The position numbers and the translations under genes were made by a program. Below are positions 1 to 5,058 of a stretch of 5,865 nt of DNA, in pieces; positions within the stretch are counted from its first letter, which is position 1, and every line of letters starts with the position of its first letter. This DNA comes from an uncultured Oscillospiraceae bacterium (GTDB lineage Bacteria > Bacillota > Clostridia > Oscillospirales > Oscillospiraceae): contig CAQCFX010000070.1 of the NCBI GenBank assembly GCA_948766235.1, positions 1 to 5,865 on the forward strand, written 5' to 3'. A model generated the notes under the pieces. The model did not search any database. It was not told the DNA's origin and worked only from the letters and a program-made list of their open reading frames with translations.

Positions 1-79
1 TCATGACAATGGGCGCTACCACAAAGAGGGCCATCCACACCACATAGGGGACGGCCAGCCGGGAGAGCTTATTCTTCAT
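1..79 (-). CDS. potB: Spermidine/putrescine ABC transporter permease, PotB type (N-terminal fragment)
   Basis: Only the first 26 codons lie in the window; the gene continues beyond base 1. The start is the ATG read at 79-77 on the minus strand. The peptide opens with a short basic stretch (MKNKLSRL) followed by a hydrophobic segment containing PYVVWMALFVVAP, which is how the first membrane helix of PotB-type permeases begins. The start overlaps the end of potA by 11 bases, with the ATG upstream of the potA TAA and in another frame, so the two are probably translationally coupled. A strong Shine-Dalgarno sits inside the potA tail. The family forms the membrane channel with PotC and takes polyamines from PotD. 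The identification rests mainly on the position directly behind potA and on the helix; substrate is inferred. Confidence 0.8.
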   Translation of the reverse strand, partial: MKNKLSRLAVPYVVWMALFVVAPIVM

Positions 80-1238
80 CCCCGCTCTCCTCCTCATCCA
101 GCGCGAGGCTGGCGTCGTCCATCTCCTCGTACTCCTCGGAGTAGGAGGAGTAGTCCCCGAACAGGCCGGAGTACTGGCTCTTCTTCATGACATGGATGCC
201 GTCGGGGTCGATCTTGATGCCGATGCGGCTGTCCACCGGGCAGTAGTCGGTGGTCTGGATCAGCCATTTGAAACCGTAGAAATCCACGATGGTGTCGTAG
301 TGGACGCCCTTGAAGGTGACGGAGGTGACGGTGCCCCGCAGCTGCCCGGCCTCCTTGGGCACGATGTCGATGTCCTCGGGCCGGATGACCACGTCCACCG
401 CTTCATTGGGCGCGAAGCCCCCGTCCAGGCATGGGAACTGGCGGCCGTACATCTGGACCAGCTGATCCTGGACCATGACGCCGTCAATGATGTTGGACTC
501 GCCGATGAAGTCGGCCACAAAGGCGTTTTTCGGCTCGTTGTAAATGTCCTCGGGGGTGCCGATCTGCTGGATGCGCCCGCCGTCCATCACCACCACGGTG
601 TCGGACATGGCCAGGGCCTCCTCCTGGTCGTGGGTCACATAGATGAAGGTAATCTCCATCTCCTGCTGAATGCGCTTGAGCTCAATCTGCATATCCTTGC
701 GCAGGCGCATATCCAGCGCCCCCAGCGGCTCGTCCAGCAGCAGCACCCGGGGCCGGTTCACCAGCGCCCGGGCAATGGCCACCCGCTGCTGCTGCCCGCC
801 CGACAGGGCGGACACCGGGCGCTTGTCAAAGCCCTTCAGGTTCACCGTCTCCAGCATCTCCATCACCCGCTGGTGAATCTCCCGCTCGGGCAGCCGGACC
901 TTCCGGCCCCCCCCGTCCGCCTTGGGAATGCGCAGGCCGAAGGCCACGTTCTCAAACACGTTCAGGTGGGGAAACAGGGCGTAGCGCTGGAACACCGTAT
1001 TCACCGCCCGCTGGTGGGGCGGGACGTCATTGATTCTCCCGCCGTCAAATAAAACGTCCCCGGCGGTTGGCGACAAAAACCCGCCTATGATACGAAGCGT
1101 GGTTGTTTTGCCGCACCCGCTGGGGCCCAGCAGTGTGAGGAATTCCTTATCGTTGATATACAGATTGATGTGGTCGAGCACGACCTCGTCGCCGTAGGAC
1201 ATCACGCAGTCTCGCAGGCGGATCAGCTCCTTGGACAT
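69..1238 (-). CDS. potA: Spermidine/putrescine ABC transporter ATP-binding protein PotA
   Basis: Cytoplasmic ATPase that powers polyamine import through the PotB/PotC channel. The 389 residues carry a complete nucleotide-binding domain: Walker A GPSGCGKT (38-45), Q-loop Q84, signature LSGGQ (145-149), Walker B VLLLDEP (165-171), D-loop LGALD (172-176) and H-loop H203. A TOBE-type regulatory domain follows (roughly 280-350, with VVIRPEDI), as in PotA/MalK-like ATPases. Length is typical or slightly long: there is a basic/glycine-rich insertion near 108-120 and a strongly acidic tail in the last 25 residues. The ATG at 1238 is preceded by GGGGGAGGAT (complement of 1241-1250), a strong ribosome binding site. 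The gene is first of the operon and overlaps potB by 11 bp. A different substrate within the PotA/FbpC/CysA-like group cannot be fully excluded, but the PotB-like neighbour supports polyamines. Confidence 0.92.
   Translation of the reverse strand: MSKELIRLRDCVMSYGDEVVLDHINLYINDKEFLTLLGPSGCGKTTTLRIIGGFLSPTAGDVLFDGGRINDVPPHQRAVNTVFQRYALFPHLNVFENVAFGLRIPKADGGGRKVRLPEREIHQRVMEMLETVNLKGFDKRPVSALSGGQQQRVAIARALVNRPRVLLLDEPLGALDMRLRKDMQIELKRIQQEMEITFIYVTHDQEEALAMSDTVVVMDGGRIQQIGTPEDIYNEPKNAFVADFIGESNIIDGVMVQDQLVQMYGRQFPCLDGGFAPNEAVDVVIRPEDIDIVPKEAGQLRGTVTSVTFKGVHYDTIVDFYGFKWLIQTTDYCPVDSRIGIKIDPDGIHVMKKSQYSGLFGDYSSYSEEYEEMDDASLALDEEESGDEE
87..95 (-). promoter_or_regulatory. Shine-Dalgarno of potB inside the potA coding tail
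   Basis: Read on the minus strand this is GAGGAGGAG, seven bases before the potB ATG. In the potA frame the same bases are part of the three consecutive Glu codons of the acidic C-terminal tail, so the tail codons also serve as the ribosome binding site of the next gene. Confidence 0.7.
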
Positions 1239-1306
1239 TTATCCTCCCCCATTTCTAATGATGAGTGTTTTGTCAGCTCCCTCTTTTTATTCCCTGAAAT
1301 GAGCTT

Positions 1307-1320
1307 AGCGTTGTCACGCT
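1307..1320 (-). other. Small hairpin in the potA leader
   Basis: In the transcript AGCGT and ACGCT pair around a GACA loop, giving a perfect 5-bp stem; TGAG and CTCA a few bases outside could extend it across an internal loop. There is no U-tract, so it is not a simple terminator. I do not recognise a known riboswitch class. Confidence 0.35.
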
Positions 1321-1354
1321 CGCGCTTCTCAGGTTTTCACGGATAGCGAGATAC

Positions 1355-1383
1355 ATCATAGCGGTTTGTCCCCCTTTTGTCAA
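1355..1383 (-). promoter_or_regulatory. Sigma-A promoter of the pot operon
   Basis: On the minus strand TTGACA (1383-1378) is followed after exactly 17 bp by TATGAT (1360-1355), so 11 of 12 consensus bases match. Transcription would start near 1348 and leave an untranslated leader of about 110 nt before potA. The sequence ATAGCG occurs twice on the plus strand (1343-1348 and 1358-1363, 15 bp apart), one copy overlapping the -10 box and one at the start site. This could be a regulator half-site pair, but nothing else supports it. Confidence 0.8.
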
Positions 1384-1444
1384 TCACTTTGGGGGAATTT
1401 CGCTGGTATTTTGTCGCAAACTCTTTCCGCCGCTTTCCCACGGG

Positions 1445-1473
1445 TTGACGGCGGCAGAAAATCCCGCTAAACT
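1445..1473 (+). promoter_or_regulatory. Promoter of the histidine kinase gene
   Basis: TTGACG (1445-1450), a 17-bp spacer and TAAACT (1468-1473) match 5/6 and 4/6 of the sigma-A consensus. The start would lie near 1480, with a leader of about 27 nt that contains GGGGAG (1494-1499), seven bases before the ATG at 1507. It points away from the pot promoter, so the two operons are divergent. Confidence 0.6.
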
Positions 1474-1506
1474 GAGAGAAACATTGATGAAAAGGGGAGA
1501 CGCTCC

Positions 1507-2760
1507 ATGCTGAAACGGCTGCGGCTGAAAATCATTCTGGTGCTGATGCTGCTCATGTCCGGGGTGCTGCTGGCGGTGCTGGCGGCGCAGACCGCCTCCA
1601 ACCTGCGGCAGTACCGCGCGGCCACGGACCAGGTGCTCTACGCCGCGCTTCAGCGCAGCCGCGCCGCCCTGGACCCCTGGAGCGCCGCCTGGGACGGCGA
1701 TTTGGACCGGGACCGGGAGCTGTACACCGCCATACCCGCCTTCTGCGCCGTGGTGGACGGGGAGGGGCAGATTCTCCTGGCCCTGTCCTACAACGCCGCG
1801 GTGGACCAGGCCGATGTAACGCGGGCGGTGTCCGCCGCCCGCTCCACCGGGAAGCCCTTCGGCCGCCTGCCGGAGCTGGGGCTGCGCTACCGCGTGGAGC
1901 AGACCGGGCGGCTCACCCAGATTGCCTTCGCCGATTTGAGCTGGGAGCAGGCGGCGGCCCGCCAGCAGGTGTTGAGCGCCGGACTGATATTTGCCGTGGC
2001 GGCGGCGTGCTTTTTCGCGGTAAGCTGGTTTTTGTCCCGGTGGCTGGTGCGGCCGGTGGAGGAGAGCTGGCAGCGGCAGCAGCAGTTCGTGGCCGACGCC
2101 TCCCACGAGCTGAAAACGCCCCTCACCGTGCTGCTGGCCGACGCGGACATTTTACTGGCCCACCAGGACGAGACCGTGGGCAGCCAGCGCAAATGGGTGG
2201 AGTATATCCAGGAGGAGGGTCTGCGCATGAAGGGCCTGGTGCAGGACCTGCTGTTTCTCGCCCGGGGGGACGCCCAGGGCTGGTCGCCTCCCCGGCAGGA
2301 CGCGCTCAGCCTGTCCGACCTGTGCCAGGGCTGCGCGCTGTCCTTTGAGCCGGTGGCCTTTGAGCGGGGCCTGACGCTCAGCAGCGCCGTGTCCTCCGGC
2401 GTCACCGTGACGGGCAGCGAGGACGAGCTGCGCCGGCTGTGCGCCATCCTGCTGGACAACGCCTGCAAATACTGCGACCCGGGCGGGACGGTGACCCTCA
2501 CCCTGGAAAAGGGGGAGCGGGCCGTCCTCTCCGTCCACAACACCGGCCAGCCCATCCCCGCCCAGGCCCAGCCCCACCTGTTTGAGCGCTTCTACCGGGC
2601 GGACGCCGCCCGCAGCCGCAGCCAGGGAGGCTACGGCCTGGGTCTGGCCATCGCCGCGGCCATCACCCAGGGCCACCGGGGGAAAATCGACCTGCACAGC
2701 GCCCCGGGGGAGGGCACGGCTTTTACCGTCACCCTGCCGCTGTCCAAAAAGGGGACTTGA
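1507..2760 (+). CDS. Membrane sensor histidine kinase without HAMP domain
   Basis: A 417-residue two-component sensor. Layout: N-terminal membrane helix (about 8-28), an extracytoplasmic domain of about 125 residues (30-155) with no family I recognise, a second helix (about 156-178), then directly the dimerisation domain with the H-box SHELKTPLT, in which H200 is the expected phosphorylation site. The catalytic ATPase domain shows an N-box LLDNACKY (N318), a G1 region with HNTG where DxG is more usual, an F-box LFERFYRAD, and a G2 box GYGLG (375-379). Only about 20 residues separate helix 2 from the phospho-histidine, too few for a HAMP linker. The gene has its own promoter. No response regulator lies on either side: upstream is the divergent pot operon, downstream a terminator and a MarR gene. 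Its stimulus and partner cannot be read from the sequence. Confidence 0.9.
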   Translation: MLKRLRLKIILVLMLLMSGVLLAVLAAQTASNLRQYRAATDQVLYAALQRSRAALDPWSAAWDGDLDRDRELYTAIPAFCAVVDGEGQILLALSYNAAVDQADVTRAVSAARSTGKPFGRLPELGLRYRVEQTGRLTQIAFADLSWEQAAARQQVLSAGLIFAVAAACFFAVSWFLSRWLVRPVEESWQRQQQFVADASHELKTPLTVLLADADILLAHQDETVGSQRKWVEYIQEEGLRMKGLVQDLLFLARGDAQGWSPPRQDALSLSDLCQGCALSFEPVAFERGLTLSSAVSSGVTVTGSEDELRRLCAILLDNACKYCDPGGTVTLTLEKGERAVLSVHNTGQPIPAQAQPHLFERFYRADAARSRSQGGYGLGLAIAAAITQGHRGKIDLHSAPGEGTAFTVTLPLSKKGT

Positions 2761-2773
2761 CAGTCCCCTTTTT
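2746..2773 (+). terminator. Rho-independent terminator of the histidine kinase gene
   Basis: AAAAAGGGGACT (2746-2757) and AGTCCCCTTTTT (2762-2773) form a perfect 12-bp stem with a four-base loop, ending in T5. The left arm encodes the last residues of the kinase and the TGA stop (2758-2760) is in the loop. The A-tract/T-tract symmetry could make it work in both directions. Confidence 0.9.
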
Positions 2774-2785
2774 GCGTGCTATATT
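2757..2785 (+). promoter_or_regulatory. Promoter of the fabT-degV unit
   Basis: TTGACA (2757-2762) and TATATT (2780-2785) with a 17-bp spacer match 11 of 12 consensus bases. The -35 box occupies the loop of the preceding terminator and contains the kinase stop codon. Transcription would start near 2792, in the middle of the palindrome at 2784-2802, which fits repression by the encoded MarR protein. Confidence 0.75.
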
Positions 2786-2802
2786 ATTTGAAGTTCAAAT
2801 AA
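2784..2802 (+). promoter_or_regulatory. FabT/MarR-type operator palindrome
   Basis: TTATTTGAA and TTCAAATAA are perfect inverted repeats around a single G. The core reads TTTGA-AGT-TCAAA, which matches the TTTGAnnnTCAAA palindrome known for streptococcal FabT. It overlaps the -10 box and predicted start, a position for autorepression. A degenerate second copy (TTAAA-TAT-TCAAA, 2803-2815) follows with its centre 16 bp downstream. Confidence 0.75.
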
Positions 2803-2844
2803 TTAAATATTCAAATTATCAGAACCTCAAAAGGAATGAAGCCT

Positions 2845-3315
2845 ATGACGCCGGAGCAGCGCAGCAGCCTTAACCACTTTTTTGTCCATGTATTCAACCG
2901 CATCCTGGCCTGTGAGGAGCAGGCCCTCAGCCGGGTGGGCGCCAGCGACCTGTCGGTCAAGGAGCTGCACGTGCTGGAGGCGGTGAGCGACCTGGCCGCG
3001 GAACATCGCAACACCATGACCCAGATTGCCGACACCCTGTCCATCCGGGTCAGCTCGCTGACCACCGCGGTAAACACCCTGGTGCGCAAGGGCTATTTGG
3101 AGCGGGGCGGCGAACCGGGGGACCGCCGGGTAATTCGCGTGCGCCTCACCCCCAAGGGGGAGGAGGCCAACCACCTCCACGCCCAGTTCCACGCCCGCAT
3201 GGTGGACAGCGCCGCCGAAAAGCTGAGTGAGGAGGAGCTGGACACCCTGCTGCGCTCCCTGAGCCAGCTGGAGCAGTTCTTTCAGGACATGAGCCGCCAA
3301 AATCAAACCATGTAA
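2845..3315 (+). CDS. fabT: MarR-family repressor, FabT-like (fatty acid synthesis regulator)
   Basis: A 156-residue winged-helix DNA-binding protein. The helix-turn-helix and wing span about 57-105, with MTQIADTLSI, the recognition-helix region VSSLTTAVNTL, and the wing DRR at 93-95. N-terminal NHFFVHVFNRIL followed by EE, then SVKELHVLE, and later HLHAQFHARMV resemble streptococcal FabT as I remember it; this is recognition, not an alignment. FabT represses fatty-acid synthesis genes when acyl-ACP made from exogenous fatty acids accumulates. The start was set at ATG 2845 because AAGGA (2831-2835) is nine bases ahead of it; an in-frame ATG at 2836 directly abuts that site. A FabT-like palindrome covers its promoter, and the DegV gene follows after 12 bp with its ribosome binding site overlapping this stop. 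Another MarR function is possible, but operator and neighbour agree with FabT. Confidence 0.8.
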   Translation: MTPEQRSSLNHFFVHVFNRILACEEQALSRVGASDLSVKELHVLEAVSDLAAEHRNTMTQIADTLSIRVSSLTTAVNTLVRKGYLERGGEPGDRRVIRVRLTPKGEEANHLHAQFHARMVDSAAEKLSEEELDTLLRSLSQLEQFFQDMSRQNQTM

Positions 3316-3327
3316 GGAGACATCGCC

Positions 3328-4176
3328 ATGGCAATCTATGTGTTAACGGACAGCACCGCCGACGTCCTCCCCGAGGAGGCCCAGCGCCGGGGCATCTGGG
3401 TGGTGCCGCTGAAGGTGCAGTTCGGCAGCGAGACCTATGCCGACGGGCTGGAGCTGGACCACGCCGCCTTTTTTCGCAAGCTGGAAGACGCCAAGGAGCT
3501 GCCCACCACCAGTCAGGCCGGGCCGGACGACTTTCTGCCCTGGTTTGAGCGGGTAAAGGCTCAGGGGGACAGCCTGATTTGCCTGCCCCTGGCCGCCTCC
3601 CTGTCCGGCACCTATCAAAGCGCCCTCATCGCCAAGCAGCTGTGCGGCTATGAGCACATCCATGTGGTGGACTCCACCCAGACGGTGCTGGGGCTGCGTC
3701 TGCTGGTGGACCTGGCCTGCCTGCTCCGCGACCAGGGGCTGGACGCCCCCGCCATCGCCCAGAAGCTGGAGCGGGCCAAGCACCATGTGCGCCTGCTGGC
3801 CGTTGTGGACACGCTGAAGTACCTCCACAAAGGCGGCCGGCTCCCCGCCGCCGTATCCATCGCCGGGGGGCTTTTGCGGGTGAAGCCGCTGATTTCCCTG
3901 CGGGACGGCCAGCTGGCCTTGGCCGGCAAGGGCGTGGGGGTGAAGGGCAGCCTGACCGCCTTGATGAAGCTGCTGGGAAACGAACTGAACCGGGACGAAC
4001 GCCTGCCCATCTATTACGGCTACACCGCCGACGACACCCTATGCCGGGAGCTCATCGCCCACGCAGAGCAGGCCTTCGGCCCCCACCGGCATGAGGTCCA
4101 CTCGGTGGGAGCGGTCATCGGCACCCATGTAGGCCCCAGGGCGGCGGTCATCGTCTACCTGGAGCGGGACAACTGA
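3328..4176 (+). CDS. DegV family fatty-acid-binding protein (FakB-like)
   Basis: A 282-residue two-domain DegV protein; in the FakA/FakB system such proteins hold a fatty acid while FakA phosphorylates it, so that host fatty acids enter phospholipid synthesis. Seen here: the N-terminal strand YVLTDSTADVLP, the TTSQ motif with T61 and S62, LSGTYQS with S93, the KGGR loop with R171, and H267 in GTHVGP near the C-terminus. T61, S93, the arginine and the histidine correspond to residues that surround the fatty-acid carboxylate in FakB proteins. One oddity is GPR at 269-271 where GPG is usual. The start ATG has AAGGAG (3314-3319) eight bases ahead. It is co-transcribed with the FabT-like repressor and ends at a strong terminator. 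The kinase FakA is not in the window, and DegV paralogues differ in fatty-acid preference, which cannot be read here. Confidence 0.9.
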   Translation: MAIYVLTDSTADVLPEEAQRRGIWVVPLKVQFGSETYADGLELDHAAFFRKLEDAKELPTTSQAGPDDFLPWFERVKAQGDSLICLPLAASLSGTYQSALIAKQLCGYEHIHVVDSTQTVLGLRLLVDLACLLRDQGLDAPAIAQKLERAKHHVRLLAVVDTLKYLHKGGRLPAAVSIAGGLLRVKPLISLRDGQLALAGKGVGVKGSLTALMKLLGNELNRDERLPIYYGYTADDTLCRELIAHAEQAFGPHRHEVHSVGAVIGTHVGPRAAVIVYLERDN

Positions 4177-4196
4177 TATAAACGGAATCCGTCCTC

Positions 4197-4242
4197 TTGC
4201 GGGCGGGGCGTCCGGCGCGGCGCCCCGCCCGCAAAATTTTTT
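4197..4242 (+). terminator. Strong GC-rich terminator after degV
   Basis: A perfect 14-bp stem pairs 4197-4210 (TTGCGGGCGGGGCG) with 4221-4234. The apical part can form a further CCG/CGG pairing around GCG. A T6 run (4237-4242) follows. It separates the fatty-acid unit from the metal operon, whose -35 box begins 11 bases later. Confidence 0.92.
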
Positions 4243-4252
4243 GCGCTGGGGC

Positions 4253-4281
4253 TTGACAAACTCCATCAATCGGAGTAACAT
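4253..4281 (+). promoter_or_regulatory. Promoter of the ArsR metal operon
   Basis: TTGACA (4253-4258), 17 bp, then TAACAT (4276-4281): a perfect -35 box and 4/6 for the -10. The -10 box overlaps the left arm of the ArsR operator. Confidence 0.7.
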
Positions 4282-4302
4282 ATGAGCAGATGTTCATATG
4301 TT
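4277..4302 (+). promoter_or_regulatory. ArsR/SmtB-type 12-2-12 operator
   Basis: The left arm AACATATGAGCA (4277-4288) and the right arm (4291-4302) are inverted repeats matching at 11 of 12 positions, separated by GA. The outer nine bases of each arm are a perfect repeat. This 12-2-12 layout is the classic operator of the SmtB/CadC/CzrA group. It covers the -10 box and start region, so the repressor would block its own transcription until metal binds. Confidence 0.85.
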
Positions 4303-4324
4303 TGTCGAACGAGAGGAGGCGCCT

Positions 4325-4687
4325 ATGGCCGGCCAAAACGAAATTGAGCGCTGCGGCTGTCTGCTCGTCCACCAGGACGCGGTGAGCCAGGTGCTGGGCG
4401 GAATGCCCAATGACGAAACCCTTTACGATTTAGCGGAGCTGTTCAAGGTATTCGGGGACTCCACCCGAATCAAAATTCTCTACGCCCTGTTCGAGGCGGA
4501 GCTGTGCGTGTGCGACATCGCTCAGCTGCTGGGGCTGACCCAGTCGGCGGTGTCCCATCAGCTGCGGGTGCTCAAGGGCAGCCGGCTGGTGAAGTTCCGC
4601 CGGGAGGGCAAAACGGTGTTCTACTCTCTGGACGACGACCACGTGCGCAAGATCATCGCCCAAGGCATGGACCATATTCAGGAATAG
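4325..4687 (+). CDS. ArsR/SmtB-family metal-responsive repressor (CadC/SmtB type)
   Basis: A 120-residue winged-helix repressor that releases DNA when it binds metal. Two metal sites appear intact. The alpha3N/Cys site has C10 and C12 near the N-terminus and C61-V-C63 in ELCVCDIA, as in CadC-type Cd/Pb/Zn sensors. The alpha5 site has D104, H106, H117 and E120, the same set and spacing as in SmtB. The recognition helix region is LTQSAVSHQLRVLK, followed by a wing with REGKTVFYSL. The start was placed at ATG 4325 with AGGAGG at 4314-4319; an upstream in-frame ATG at 4298 lies inside the operator and is unlikely. It has its own promoter and operator and is followed by an HMA-domain gene, so zinc, cadmium or lead is the likely signal. 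Which metal cannot be decided from sequence. Confidence 0.92.
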   Translation: MAGQNEIERCGCLLVHQDAVSQVLGGMPNDETLYDLAELFKVFGDSTRIKILYALFEAELCVCDIAQLLGLTQSAVSHQLRVLKGSRLVKFRREGKTVFYSLDDDHVRKIIAQGMDHIQE

Positions 4688-4845
4688 CGTCCGAGACGTC
4701 GTGAGCAGCGCGGATGGACCGGAGCGAGGGTGAGCGCAGGGCCGCACAGCGGCCCAAGACCAGCCCGAGTCGGAGAGAAGCCGCGCGTCGCGAACAGGCG
4801 AGGCGTGAATAGGCCGCGAATAGGCCAAGAAAGGAAGTAATTATC
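4688..4845 (+). repeat. Purine-rich non-coding spacer with hairpin and short direct repeats
   Basis: No plausible gene lies in this 158-bp gap between the ArsR and HMA genes. It is rich in GAGCG, GCGAA and GAGAG words. It contains two tandem decamers beginning GAGCG (4722-4731, 4732-4741), a perfect 7-bp hairpin GGGCCGC-ACA-GCGGCCC (4739-4755) without a T-run, and a direct repeat GAATAGGCC (4807-4815 and 4818-4826). No clear promoter was found, so the HMA gene is probably transcribed through from the ArsR promoter. The HMA ribosome binding site AAAGGAAG (4830-4837) ends it. In style it resembles 5670-5823. Confidence 0.5.
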
Positions 4846-5058
4846 ATGAAAAAAACCTTCAAGCTCATCGACCTGGACTGCGCCAACTGCGCGGCCAAAA
4901 TGGAAAACGCCATCAAAAAGCTCCCCGGCGTCACCGACGCCACCGTCAGCTTCCTCACTCAGAAAATGACCATTGAGGCCGACGACGTGGACGCCGTGAT
5001 GAAGGACGTGGTCAAGTGCTGCCGCAAGGTGGAGCCCGACTGCGAGATTGTGCTGTGA
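4846..5058 (+). CDS. Free-standing heavy-metal-associated (HMA) domain protein
   Basis: A 70-residue protein consisting of one HMA (ferredoxin-like) domain, comparable to CopZ-type metallochaperones in size. The metal-binding loop is LDCANC, with C12 and C15, followed by AAKMENAIKKLPGV and a VSFLTQKMTIE strand. The LDCANC form and the C-terminal KVEPDCEI resemble the N-terminal domains of Zn/Cd/Pb P-type ATPases more than copper chaperones, which usually have MxCxxC. Extra cysteines C58, C59 and C66 could add a second thiol site. The ribosome binding site AAAGGAAG is eight bases before the ATG. It lies downstream of the ArsR repressor and its stop overlaps the methyltransferase start. The role is inferred as cytosolic metal binding or delivery; the ATPase it might serve is not visible. 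Confidence 0.88.
   Translation: MKKTFKLIDLDCANCAAKMENAIKKLPGVTDATVSFLTQKMTIEADDVDAVMKDVVKCCRKVEPDCEIVL

Noticed and set aside
192..1052. Long plus-strand open frame (286 codons) opposite potA
   Set aside because: It is antisense to a complete ABC ATPase with all motifs, has a His/Val/Asp-rich composition typical of a GC-rich shadow frame, and matches no family I know.
1384..2106. Minus-strand open frame opposite the histidine kinase
   Set aside because: Low-complexity Gly/Gln/Pro/His-rich translation, and it overlaps a well-supported gene and its promoter.
2836..2844. Upstream ATG of the MarR gene
   Set aside because: It directly abuts the AAGGA ribosome binding site, leaving no spacing; ATG 2845 has a proper nine-base gap.
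4739..4755. Hairpin after the ArsR gene as a terminator
   Set aside because: The 7-bp stem is followed by AAGACCAG with no T-run, so rho-independent termination is not supported.
4807..4826. Possible CRISPR or iteron array at the GAATAGGCC repeat
   Set aside because: Only two copies with a period of 11 bases; there is no spacer structure and no replication or cas gene nearby.
5016..5054. Longer methyltransferase start at GTG 5016
   Set aside because: It would overlap the HMA gene by 43 bases and add a non-homologous leader; the GTGA junction at 5055 fits a coupled start and a normal N-terminus (NRTFWDRVAGLYD).
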